Below, in pieces: positions 39,583-47,908 of a stretch of DNA of 64,000 nucleotides. The DNA comes from CAWJPY01 sp963844865 (GTDB taxonomy: Bacteria; Acidobacteriota; Thermoanaerobaculia; Thermoanaerobaculales; Sulfomarinibacteraceae), in NCBI GenBank assembly GCA_963844865.1, contig CAWJPY010000020.1, positions 124,001 through 188,000 on the forward strand. The letters run 5' to 3'. Within the stretch, counting starts at the first letter, position 1; the number at the start of each line of letters is the position of its first letter. The position numbers and the translations under genes are program-made. The notes beneath the pieces were generated by a model. It was not told the origin of the DNA, did not search any database, and saw only the letters and a program-made list of their open reading frames with translations.

Positions 39583-42500
39583 TCACAGGGCATGGGGGAG
39601 GGCCGCGCGGCTGACCTCGGGGTCGTCGTCTCTCAACAGCTGGTTCGCCAGCGCCCGGGGCCTCCGGCCGGCGAAGATCCCGAGCCGACTGGCCACTGCG
39701 AGGCGCACCCTGGCGTCCCGGTCCCCGGCGAGGATCTCTGCGAGCGCGAACGCCTCGTCCACGTCGAGGCGTTCGCCGGCGGCGAGGTCCGCGACCTGGC
39801 GGGCCACCGCGAGCCGCACCAGGGCGTTGGGATCGTGGGCGCGGTGCACCAGGGCCCCGACACCCTCCTTCGTGCCCGACAAGGCGAGTGCGCCGGCTGC
39901 GGTGTCGCGGACCCCGTCGTCGGGATCGCCGAGATGGACGACGAGGGCGTGGACCACCGGCTCGCCCATGCGGGCGAGCATGGATTCCACCGCCTGCCGG
40001 GTGCTCAGCCCCCCGGACATCGCCTTGCGCACCCCGGCCATGACCTGGGCGGGGTCGCTGCCGATCTGCATGCCGGTGATGGGGTCCGTCCGCACGGGCC
40101 GCGGTCGAACGAGGTCCAGGAGCGGCGTCACCGTGCTCGGTTCGGCCAGTGTCACCAGGCAGTAGCTGGCGGCGGACCAGTCCTTCAGACTGTCGGTCGG
40201 TCGGGTGTAGTCGTCGAGGTAGGTCGCCAGCTTGGCGGGCTCGCAGGGTGCGCTCCGGGTGGTCAGGGTCGGGGCCGTGAGGATCGTGAGGTTGTGGGCC
40301 CGGCGCGCGCGGACTTCCCGTCGATCCAGGTGGAGCTGCCGGTGCGACCACTGGAGGGCGCCGAAGACCAGGAGGGGGATCATCACCAGGACGACGCCGA
40401 GCACCCCCAGTCGACCCCGGCGCAGCCCCTCTCGGAGCCGTGGCGTGATCCGAGGCCCCGGCGGCTGTGGCAGCCGTGTGGAGGCGGGCTCCCGGGCCAG
40501 CTCCGCGAGCCTCGCCCGCACTTCCCGGGGTCGGATCCATCCGAGGCCCCGGCGTTGCAGGTCGCCGAGCAGTCCCTGCAGATCCTCCGCGCCCCAGCGT
40601 GGAGGACCACCCTCGGCGGGGGTGTGCTGGGCGAGGAAGACCTCCAGATAGGGTCGGGCTGACGCGTCCCAGTCGGCCGTCGGGCGCACCTCGGGCTGCC
40701 AGTCCAGATATCGCACCCGGATCGTGCCGTCCGCGCCGGCGCTCAGGAGGCGGCGGCCCTCCGGGGTGAACGCGACGGCCGCCAGGGCGCCGGCGTGGCC
40801 TTCGAAGAGGCGCAGGAGCCGTCGGGTTCTGAGGTGCCACAGTGCGACGCGACCGTCCGTCCTCCCCACGGCGGCGAAACTGCCGTCCGGCGTCAGCGCC
40901 GCGCACGTGGGACTGTCGTGCTCCCCCTCGACGGTGCGCAGGCAGCGGCCGTTGACGACGTCCCACAGGCGGACACCGTCACCGCCGGCAGACAGCAGGG
41001 TTCGGCCGTCTGCGGACCACTCGAGATGGCCGATGGAGGAGCCGTGGCCGTCGAGCTGGCCGGCGCTCCGGCCGCTCCAGGTGTCCCACAGGAGGAGCGT
41101 ACCGTCGTCGCCGCCGGTGGCGGCCGATCGGCCGTCGGGGCCGACCGCACAGGCCAGCACGCGGCCCACATGCCCCTCGAGCACCCACCGACAGGTGCCT
41201 TCCGTGGGCGCCCAGAGTCGCGCGGTGCCATCGCTGCTGGCGCTCACGAGCCACCGACCCAGAGGATCGGAAGCCAGGCTGTGCACGCGTCCCCGGTGGC
41301 CTTCCAGGGTGCCCGCCGCCACCCAGCCCGCGCCCTCGAAGAGCCGCACCACACCCTCCACGTCCGCTACCGCCACCTGCGTGCCGCTTCCCACCATGCA
41401 CGCCGCCACGGGCAGCCACGGCACCTCGACCTGGCTCGCGACCTCTCCTCGCCGCCAGTCCCAGAGGACGAGACGCCGATCCCTGCCACAGGACACGGCG
41501 TGGTCCCCCGAGGATGCCACGGTCAAGGCGGTGACCGCGCCGTCGTGCCCTTCCAGCACGCGCTCCTCCCAGCCATCCACGAGGTCGGCTCGGGGGAAGG
41601 GGGCACTCGCCTCGGCCATGGCTTCCAGGCCCGCCGGTGCGCGCTCGTACCCGGGGATCCCCCGGGCGCGCCCGACGATCTCCAGGGCCGACGCCGACTC
41701 ACCCCGGGCGACGTGGGCCCGGGCGTCCGCCAGCAGATCGCGGAAGCGTCGCTCCCGCTGCGCGGCGTCGGACGACGTCACGAGGTGGGCGACGGCCCAC
41801 GCCGGCTGGTACCGCGGGAGCTCGTGCATCCGATACTGGCTGAGGGTGGTGCCATGGGAGGCCGCCACCACCGACCAGTCCGCCGAGGCGGCACCGGTCG
41901 TGACTGGGCTGTTCACGCGCTCGGACTTCGCCGTGCGGCCGGTCGTCAGGTCCCAGTGCCGGAGGGTGCCGTCCGCTGCGCCGCTGAGGGCGCGGCTGCC
42001 GTCCATGGCTACCGCGACGAAGGTGACGGCGTCGCCATGGCCGGCGAGGGTGGTCACCCGGGCCGCCCGCCGGAGATCCCAGAGGTGGCAGCAGCCGTCG
42101 GCGCCGCCCGAGAGGGCGAGGCCGCCGTCCGGGCTGACGGCGACGGCCCGCACGCCCTCCGGGTGGGCGGTGACGGTCGCGGTGATGCGCTCAGTCGCGG
42201 TGTCGAGTACGGTCAGATTGCCGTCGACGCCGCCGCTCACGGCCAGTGCGCCGTCCCCGGACAGGCTGACGCAGGTGGCGAACCCTGCGTGGGAGGGGAT
42301 GACTGCGGTTCGCCGGAGGGTCTCAAGGTCCCAGAGCACGATCGCTCCGGTGGAACCGGCGCCGGCGGCGAGGCGCTCGGCGCCGTCGATGCTGAGGGCG
42401 TTCAGGTACCCCGGGTGTGCCTGCAACCCCCGGCGTTCCCCCGTGGCCAGGCCCCAGGACGTCACCGGCTCTCCATCTTCGGCGACGATGGCGACACCGC

Positions 42501-44928
42501 GGCCGGCCGCCAGCGCGACGGCCCGGATGCGCCGGCCCCGTCCGCGCAGGGTGCGGACATCCCCCGTGGCCGGATCCACGACGGCCAGCGCTCCGGCCTC
42601 GGTGCCGAAGGCGGCGGTGGTTCCCCGGGGGTCCACGGCGACCGCCGTGATCCGTCCCAGGGGCAGGTCGGTGCGACGGGTGAGCTGGGTCCCGGGCAGG
42701 AACGTGGAGGCGGCGGCGTCCAGGGAGGGGAGGGACTGGTCGAGATGACGCTCGGCCTCGGCCCAGAGACGGCGGCTACTGTCCCGGTCGCCCTCGTGGC
42801 GCGCCGCAAGCGCGTCACAGACCAGCAGGTCCGGGTCGCCTCGCAGGGCGGTGCCGGCCCCCTGCAGGATCGTCGCGATCTCGCGCCACGACGCATCGTC
42901 CCCGTTCTCCCAAGCGGTGGCGCAGACCGCGAACACCAGGTCACGGGTCGCCTCGGCCGCCCGGCCCGAGGACGCGGCGGCGCGCAGACATCGGAGGGCC
43001 TCGTCGTAGCTGCCCAGGGCCAGCAGCAGGCGTCCCGCCAGCAGATCGGGTCGCCAGTCGCCGTCGCCGCCGCGGCGCAGCTCGGCTAGTCGACCCAGCA
43101 CCTCGTGATCGGTCGCGCCGCGGTGCTGCCACTCGGCCAGGGCCAGGTTGCAGCCGGCCTCGGGGTGCTGGGGATCGACGGCGAGGGCCTGCCGCCAGGC
43201 GTCCTCGGCCCGCTGGCGCTGACCCAGGCAGGCGAAGGACACGCCCCGGTTGTTGAGGGAGTCGGCGGGGAGTGCCACCTCCGCCACCGGTTCCCGCGGA
43301 TAGGGGCGACCCGTCAGCCGCGGATAGGCGGCCCGGAGCCTCGTCCCCACCTCGGCGAACGACGCGGGTCGCCCGCCCGGCTCCTTGACCAGGCAGGCCA
43401 GCATGAGCTCCGCCAGGTCCAGGTCCAGCTCGGGCGCCAGGGCCCTGGGGTCGCGCGGCGGTTGGGAGACGTGCGCCTGCCGCCAGGCGGCGACCTGTGC
43501 GCGAGGGTCGGCCTCCCGGTACCGGGGGTCGAGCTCGAAGGGTCGGCTGCCGGCCGCGAGCTCGTACAGGAGGCAGCCGAACGCGTAGATGTCTGCGGGC
43601 CGCCCGGCCAGGTGGGCGCCGTCCCACTGCTCCGGCGGCATGTACGCCGGCGACCCCATCACCCGGCCCGCCAGGGTCATGGTGCGCCAGATGCTGGTGA
43701 TCTGCGAGGCGCCGGTCTCCAGCGGTGGCGCCTCCGGTTCCCGGGTGGCGGTGGCGGGCCGAGGGGGCTCCGCGCCGGGCACCTCCGCCTGGAGGTCGCG
43801 TCCAACCAGGCCGAAGTCGGTCACCTTGGCGAGGCCGTCAGCTCCCACCAGGACGTTGGCCGGCTTCAGGTCGCGGTGCACCAGGCCCCGCTGCTCGCGC
43901 CCTTCCTCGTCGCTCCAGCGGAAGGTGTGGGCGTGCTCCATGCCGGCGGCGATCTGAATGGCCACGTCCAGACGCTCCTCGAGGGAGGCGTCACGCCGCC
44001 GGCTCAGCCACTCCTCGAGGCTGCCCCCGTCCACGTACTCGATGAAGAGCCGCGGCACCCCACCGATCTCGCGCACGTAGTAGGCGGAGCAGATGTTGGG
44101 GTGGAGGCCGAGGGCGACCCACGCCTCCGCCTCGCGCAGGAAGCGCTGGCGGCCGGCCTCGGTGGCGAGGGCCCCGGGCAGAGGCGTCTTGACGGCGATG
44201 TCCAAGCCGAGCTCGCGGTCGTGGACGAAGTAGACCTCGCCCATCCCCCCACGCTTCGCGCCGCGCACCTCGTAGCGGCCCTCGATGATTGCCCCGTCGG
44301 CCCAGCGGCCGACCTCGCGACGGCGCGCGTCGGAAGGAGGCGGCGCCGCGACGTCTGCGGCTCCCTCGCGGAGCGTGGTCCAGACGGGACCGGCCGCGCG
44401 CGAACCCGGATCGCCGCTCCCGGCGACCGCGGTCGGGCCGGGTCCGGGCCGCTCCGCCTGCCGGGAGGAACCACCGTCGGCGTCCGTGGGCGGGCCGTGC
44501 GAGCTGCCGCCGGCCTGCACGGCGGGCTCCGCCTGCCCGTCGACGAGCGTCGCCTCGACGCCGCGCCGAGTGTCGGGCGTGACCCGGACCTCCCCGTCGG
44601 ACAGGGTCGCGGGCACAGGGGGAGATGCTGCTTCCCCTGTGGTCTGAGCAGGGCCCGGTGCCGCCGAGGTCAGGGTCTGGAGCCGGTCCACGAGGTCGGC
44701 ATACCTGTGGTCACCGGGCGCCAGCGAATGGGCCCGGCGGGCGCACTTGAGGGCGCCGGCGAGGTCGCCGGAGCGCTCCAGGCAGGTCGCCCGTACCCAC
44801 CACGGACGGACCTGGTCCGGGAAGCGCCGCGTCCAGTCCGCCAGGAGCGCGGCCGCGTCAGCCCATCGGCGTTGGGCGACGGCATGCCGAATCTCCTGCC
44901 GGCGTCGCTGCAGCTCGAGGTCGCTCAC
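39583..44928 (-). CDS. giant kinase: TPR, Ser/Thr kinase, two WD40 blocks, TM helix, HEAT repeats
   Basis: 1,781 residues, intact. The GTG start overlaps the upstream FHA-kinase stop as GTGA, so the two are translationally coupled. Order: TPR-like 1-90; Pro/Gly-rich linker to 205; kinase about 215-530 with GGMGEVYF, AVKTPL, HRDLKPANVL, VTDFGLVG and AYMPPEQWDG (all catalytic residues present); TPR-like 545-740; WD40 block 1 at 745-1005 (about six repeats); WD40 block 2 at 1120-1410 (about seven, for example GTARLWAPTEGTCRW); one membrane helix near 1505-1525 (GVVLVMIPLLVFGAL); HEAT repeats near 1630-1781 (VVHALVVHLGDPDDGVRDTA). It likely integrates signals by scaffolding; substrates are unknown. 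Confidence 0.9.
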   Translation of the reverse strand: MSDLELQRRRQEIRHAVAQRRWADAAALLADWTRRFPDQVRPWWVRATCLERSGDLAGALKCARRAHSLAPGDHRYADLVDRLQTLTSAAPGPAQTTGEAASPPVPATLSDGEVRVTPDTRRGVEATLVDGQAEPAVQAGGSSHGPPTDADGGSSRQAERPGPGPTAVAGSGDPGSRAAGPVWTTLREGAADVAAPPPSDARRREVGRWADGAIIEGRYEVRGAKRGGMGEVYFVHDRELGLDIAVKTPLPGALATEAGRQRFLREAEAWVALGLHPNICSAYYVREIGGVPRLFIEYVDGGSLEEWLSRRRDASLEERLDVAIQIAAGMEHAHTFRWSDEEGREQRGLVHRDLKPANVLVGADGLAKVTDFGLVGRDLQAEVPGAEPPRPATATREPEAPPLETGASQITSIWRTMTLAGRVMGSPAYMPPEQWDGAHLAGRPADIYAFGCLLYELAAGSRPFELDPRYREADPRAQVAAWRQAHVSQPPRDPRALAPELDLDLAELMLACLVKEPGGRPASFAEVGTRLRAAYPRLTGRPYPREPVAEVALPADSLNNRGVSFACLGQRQRAEDAWRQALAVDPQHPEAGCNLALAEWQHRGATDHEVLGRLAELRRGGDGDWRPDLLAGRLLLALGSYDEALRCLRAAASSGRAAEATRDLVFAVCATAWENGDDASWREIATILQGAGTALRGDPDLLVCDALAARHEGDRDSSRRLWAEAERHLDQSLPSLDAAASTFLPGTQLTRRTDLPLGRITAVAVDPRGTTAAFGTEAGALAVVDPATGDVRTLRGRGRRIRAVALAAGRGVAIVAEDGEPVTSWGLATGERRGLQAHPGYLNALSIDGAERLAAGAGSTGAIVLWDLETLRRTAVIPSHAGFATCVSLSGDGALAVSGGVDGNLTVLDTATERITATVTAHPEGVRAVAVSPDGGLALSGGADGCCHLWDLRRAARVTTLAGHGDAVTFVAVAMDGSRALSGAADGTLRHWDLTTGRTAKSERVNSPVTTGAASADWSVVAASHGTTLSQYRMHELPRYQPAWAVAHLVTSSDAAQRERRFRDLLADARAHVARGESASALEIVGRARGIPGYERAPAGLEAMAEASAPFPRADLVDGWEERVLEGHDGAVTALTVASSGDHAVSCGRDRRLVLWDWRRGEVASQVEVPWLPVAACMVGSGTQVAVADVEGVVRLFEGAGWVAAGTLEGHRGRVHSLASDPLGRWLVSASSDGTARLWAPTEGTCRWVLEGHVGRVLACAVGPDGRSAATGGDDGTLLLWDTWSGRSAGQLDGHGSSIGHLEWSADGRTLLSAGGDGVRLWDVVNGRCLRTVEGEHDSPTCAALTPDGSFAAVGRTDGRVALWHLRTRRLLRLFEGHAGALAAVAFTPEGRRLLSAGADGTIRVRYLDWQPEVRPTADWDASARPYLEVFLAQHTPAEGGPPRWGAEDLQGLLGDLQRRGLGWIRPREVRARLAELAREPASTRLPQPPGPRITPRLREGLRRGRLGVLGVVLVMIPLLVFGALQWSHRQLHLDRREVRARRAHNLTILTAPTLTTRSAPCEPAKLATYLDDYTRPTDSLKDWSAASYCLVTLAEPSTVTPLLDLVRPRPVRTDPITGMQIGSDPAQVMAGVRKAMSGGLSTRQAVESMLARMGEPVVHALVVHLGDPDDGVRDTAAGALALSGTKEGVGALVHRAHDPNALVRLAVARQVADLAAGERLDVDEAFALAEILAGDRDARVRLAVASRLGIFAGRRPRALANQLLRDDDPEVSRAALPHAL

Positions 44929-46406
44929 TGCAGACCCTCACGGGCGGCGGCCTCGGCGAGCCGGTCGCGGAATGCGGCGGCGGTGGATGGGCGGTGCCCC
45001 ACCTCTTTGGTCACGGCGCTGTCGATGATCTCGGCGATGGAGGAGGGCAGGTCGGCACGCCGCTCGCGAATGGGGATCGGCTCGCCCTCGATCATCGCCT
45101 CGAAGGGGCTCCACCTCTGCTGAGCGGGCACGGTCCCGGCATCGAGCTCCACGTAGGAGTGGATGGGGGACTCCACCGTGAACCTGCCGGTGAGCAGGAA
45201 GTAGAGGGACGCGCCCGCGGCGTAGACATCGGCGGGAGGTCGCACATGCCGGAAGTCCAGGATCTGCTCTGGGGGCATGTACATCATCGAGCCGGCGGCC
45301 TCGTTGTCCCGGGTGAGGTCGAACAGGGAGTGCCCAACGTCCTCGAATGGCTTGGCGAGGCCGTAGTCGGTCACCTTGGCGGCTCCGAAGCCCGCCTCCG
45401 GCGGCCGGCTGAGCAGGATGTTCTGGGGCTTGAGGTCGCGGTGCACGAAGCCGGCGGCGTGGAGCGCGGCCACGCCGTTGAGGACGTCGAGCCCGATGCG
45501 CACCGCCAGGCTGATGGGCAAGGGCCCCTTGAACACCTCGCGTACCAGGGAGCCGGCGTCACCGCCTGCGAGGTACTCGGTCACCAGGTACGGTCGCCCG
45601 TCGACATTCCCGTGGGTCAGGAAGCGCGCCAGGTTGGGGTGGCGCACGCTGGAGTGGACCGCGATCTCGCGCTCGAAGAGCCGGAGCCGGCGGTGGTCCA
45701 GGTCGACCTGTGGGATCGTCTCCTTGACGGCCACCACGCGCCGTGTGGCTTGCTGGAGCGCCTTGTAGACCACGCCCATGCCGCCCCGGCCCAGCTCCTC
45801 CAGGATGCGGACCCCGGGGGGTTGGCCACCGTGATGTGCGGGGATCGGAAGCGGCTCCTCGCAGGCGCTGCAGAGGTAGGTGGCGTCGGGCAGCTCGGTG
45901 GCGAGGCCATCGCTGAGTGCGGCGGGACCGATGTCGGTCCCGCAGGATGCGCAGTGGACGGACGCCCGGTCGACGGCCGGTCGTCCGACCACGGGTGGGG
46001 CCCAGCTCCCCGTGGTGTCCGGAGGTCGCCACTCCGACTCGTGGGCGTCAAGCGCAGCGTCGGCGGCGGCGGGGCCGAGCGGTTGGCCGGCCGATCCCGC
46101 CACCACGCGGATGCGGGTGCGGCCGACGCGGATCTCGTCGCCGTCCCGGACCTCGCTCCGGGTGACCCGGCGACCGTTGACGAAGGTGCCGTTGGTGCTG
46201 CCGAGGTCGTTGAGGAGGATGCGCGGCGGCCGGATGTCGATCAGGCAGTGGACGCGGGAGACGTAGCGATCCGCGTGGGGGTCCAGGACGAGGTGCCCCT
46301 TGGGCGAGCGACCCACGAGAAAGGAGCTCGCCGCCTCGAAGGTGAAGACCCGACCGGTCTCCGGACCGTCCACGATCACCAGGCGGGTGCTGGTTGTGTC
46401 GTCCAC
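44925..46406 (-). CDS. FHA-domain serine/threonine kinase
   Basis: 493 residues. The N-terminal FHA domain (about 5-105; FLVGRSPKGHLVLDP, YVSRVHCLI, LNDLGSTNGTFVNG) binds phosphothreonine. A zinc-ribbon-like CxxC pair (CASCGTDIG, CSACEEPLP) links it to a kinase domain (about 200-480) with GGMGVVYKA, VAVKE, HRDLKPQNIL and MMYMPPEQI. The Mg-binding DFG is DYG (VTDYGLAKPF), a substitution that still leaves the Asp. No membrane helix. It is the first gene of a three-gene unit and overlaps the giant kinase by 4 nt, so the FHA domain may dock onto the phosphorylated giant kinase or on itself. Confidence 0.9.
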   Translation of the reverse strand: MDDTTSTRLVIVDGPETGRVFTFEAASSFLVGRSPKGHLVLDPHADRYVSRVHCLIDIRPPRILLNDLGSTNGTFVNGRRVTRSEVRDGDEIRVGRTRIRVVAGSAGQPLGPAAADAALDAHESEWRPPDTTGSWAPPVVGRPAVDRASVHCASCGTDIGPAALSDGLATELPDATYLCSACEEPLPIPAHHGGQPPGVRILEELGRGGMGVVYKALQQATRRVVAVKETIPQVDLDHRRLRLFEREIAVHSSVRHPNLARFLTHGNVDGRPYLVTEYLAGGDAGSLVREVFKGPLPISLAVRIGLDVLNGVAALHAAGFVHRDLKPQNILLSRPPEAGFGAAKVTDYGLAKPFEDVGHSLFDLTRDNEAAGSMMYMPPEQILDFRHVRPPADVYAAGASLYFLLTGRFTVESPIHSYVELDAGTVPAQQRWSPFEAMIEGEPIPIRERRADLPSSIAEIIDSAVTKEVGHRPSTAAAFRDRLAEAAAREGLQ

Positions 46407-46465
46407 CTCTCGATTATCGCAGCGACCGGTGCCGCCGCCCCCGGGAGGTGTGGGCCTCCGACGGG

Positions 46466-46494
46466 AAACGACCCCCGGCCGGGCCGGAGGTCGT
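46466..46494 (-). terminator. intrinsic terminator after the Spy-like gene
   Basis: On the minus strand an ACGACCTCCGGCC arm pairs with GGCCGGGGGTCGT (one U-G pair) and is followed by TTTCCCG. It begins about 22 nt past the Spy-like stop and separates that transcript from the FHA-kinase operon. Confidence 0.6.
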
Positions 46495-46516
46495 CCCCTG
46501 GAAGGAGGTGGAGGGG

Positions 46517-47086
46517 TCAGTCCGCGGGCGGGGCGTCGGGTCCCCCGGGGCCGAAGGGACAGTCGGACCGGTATCCCTGACCCGGGCCACGGAGACCGCG
46601 GCCCCCGGCCCGGCCCCTGAATCCCCGTTGCTGTCCGCAGGCCTGGCGCATCTCCGCCATCTCCTCGAACTTCTCCTGCTGATCCGGCCGCAGCACGGCT
46701 GCGAAATCGCTTCGCGCCTTGTCGCGGGCGGCCCGCATCTTGTCGCCCAGCTCGTGCTCGGCGATGGTCAGGCGGCCGACGGTGGCCGCATCGGGGTTCG
46801 GGGCGGCGAGGGCGTCCCGGAGCTCGCGGAAGGTGTCGCGTCGCTGCTGGGCGAGCCCCTGCATGGTCTCGTGGAGCGTGTCCTGGATGCTCTCCCAGGC
46901 GGTCTGCTGGCTCTCATCCAGATCCAATGCCTGCATCACGCAGCCGGCACGGGGACCGACGCCGGGCCCTGCACCGCCGCGCATCCCGGGGCCGAACCCC
47001 GGACCGAAGCCCCCGGGCCCCTGAGCGAGGGCCGGGAGAGTGACCAGCATGGCCGTACCGACGAGGATTGGGATCGAAGTTCTCAT
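46517..47086 (-). CDS. Spy/CpxP-like periplasmic protein
   Basis: 189 residues with signal peptide MRTSIPILVGTAMLVTLPALAQ. A Gly-rich stretch (GPGGFGPGFGPGMRGG) is followed by a helical core (LDLDESQQTAWESIQDTLHE, LRPDQQEKFEEMAEM) of the LTxxQ type found in Spy, CpxP and heavy-metal resistance proteins, then a Gly/Arg-rich tail with CPFGPGGPD. Spy-like proteins are periplasmic chaperones induced by envelope stress. It is immediately downstream of a two-component operon and has its own TGTAA box, so it is the likely target of that system. Confidence 0.8.
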   Translation of the reverse strand: MRTSIPILVGTAMLVTLPALAQGPGGFGPGFGPGMRGGAGPGVGPRAGCVMQALDLDESQQTAWESIQDTLHETMQGLAQQRRDTFRELRDALAAPNPDAATVGRLTIAEHELGDKMRAARDKARSDFAAVLRPDQQEKFEEMAEMRQACGQQRGFRGRAGGRGLRGPGQGYRSDCPFGPGGPDAPPAD

Positions 47087-47157
47087 GGCGGCGTCTCCTT
47101 TCGTGTCCCAGTGTCGGGCGTCGGCGCCGCCGAGTCTTCAAGCAGCGGCAAAGAGTC

Positions 47158-47171
47158 TGTAAGACATGTAA
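47158..47171. promoter_or_regulatory. TGTAA-N4-TGTAA box upstream of the Spy-like gene
   Basis: Two TGTAA half-sites with a 9-nt period (TGTAAGACATGTAA), 72 nt upstream of the Spy-like start and just past the response-regulator stop. OmpR-family regulators of the CpxR type bind direct GTAA repeats. The box lies in the orientation opposite to the one upstream of the kinase gene. Confidence 0.6.
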
Positions 47172-47179
47172 AGACGACG

Positions 47180-47908
47180 CTACCCCACGAACTTGTAGCC
47201 CATGCGGTGGACGGTGACGATCAGCTCGGGCTGCGAGGGGTTGGTCTCGAGCTTCTGGCGCAGGGACGCCACGTGGACGTCCACGGTCCTGGTGTAGGGC
47301 GTCGACTCGTAGCCCCACACCTCATCCAGGAGCTGCTCCCGCGACACGACGACACCGCGGTGCTCCACCAGGTAGCGCAGGAGCCGGAGCTCCAGGCTCG
47401 ACAGGGAGACGGGGCGACCGCCCTTGGCGACTGCGGCGCTCGCGAAGTCCACCCGCAGGTCGCCGAACACGTAGCTGGACGACGAGGAGGTGGAGGGACC
47501 GCCGGAGCGGCGCAGGAGGGCCTCCACCCGGGCCATGAGCTCGGCCATGGCGAAGGGCTTGACCAGATAGTCGTCGGCCCCCAGCTTGAGACCGACCACC
47601 CGGTCCACCACGTCGCCGCGGGCCGTGAGCATGAGCACGGGCATCTCGAGGCCTCGCCGGCGCAGCTCACGGCACACCTCGAAGCCGTCCATGCCGGGGA
47701 GCATCACGTCCAGCACCACGAGATCGAAGGGACCTTCAGCGAGGAGGCTCAGGGCGGTCTCGCCGTCCCCGGCCGGGTCCACCTGGTAGCCCTCGCTGAC
47801 CATGCGGTCGGTGAGCGTCCGCACCAGGCTGGGCTCGTCCTCGACGAGCAGGACTCTGCGGGTGAGCCTGCGGGTCGTACCGGCCGGCGACTGTTCAGCG
47901 CGCCCCAT
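47180..47908 (-). CDS. OmpR-family response regulator (Cpx/Rst-like)
   Basis: 242 residues. Receiver domain at about 18-130 with acidic pocket VEDEPS, phospho-Asp in VVLDVMLPGMDG, Thr/Ala in MLTARG and Lys in DDYLVKPF. A Ser-rich linker leads to a winged-helix DNA-binding domain (LELRLLRYLVEHRGVVVSRE, RTVDVHVASLRQKLE, TVHRMGYKFVG). Its start overlaps the histidine-kinase stop by 14 nt, so the two are cotranscribed with the kinase first, the reverse of the more common order. It probably binds the TGTAA boxes at 47158 and 49654. Confidence 0.92.
   Translation of the reverse strand: MGRAEQSPAGTTRRLTRRVLLVEDEPSLVRTLTDRMVSEGYQVDPAGDGETALSLLAEGPFDLVVLDVMLPGMDGFEVCRELRRRGLEMPVLMLTARGDVVDRVVGLKLGADDYLVKPFAMAELMARVEALLRRSGGPSTSSSSSYVFGDLRVDFASAAVAKGGRPVSLSSLELRLLRYLVEHRGVVVSREQLLDEVWGYESTPYTRTVDVHVASLRQKLETNPSQPELIVTVHRMGYKFVG

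Noticed and set aside
40724..45123. Plus-strand frames of 670-760 codons opposite the giant kinase
   Set aside because: Arg/Pro/Gly-rich shadows; the minus strand has kinase, WD40 and HEAT motifs in a single intact frame.
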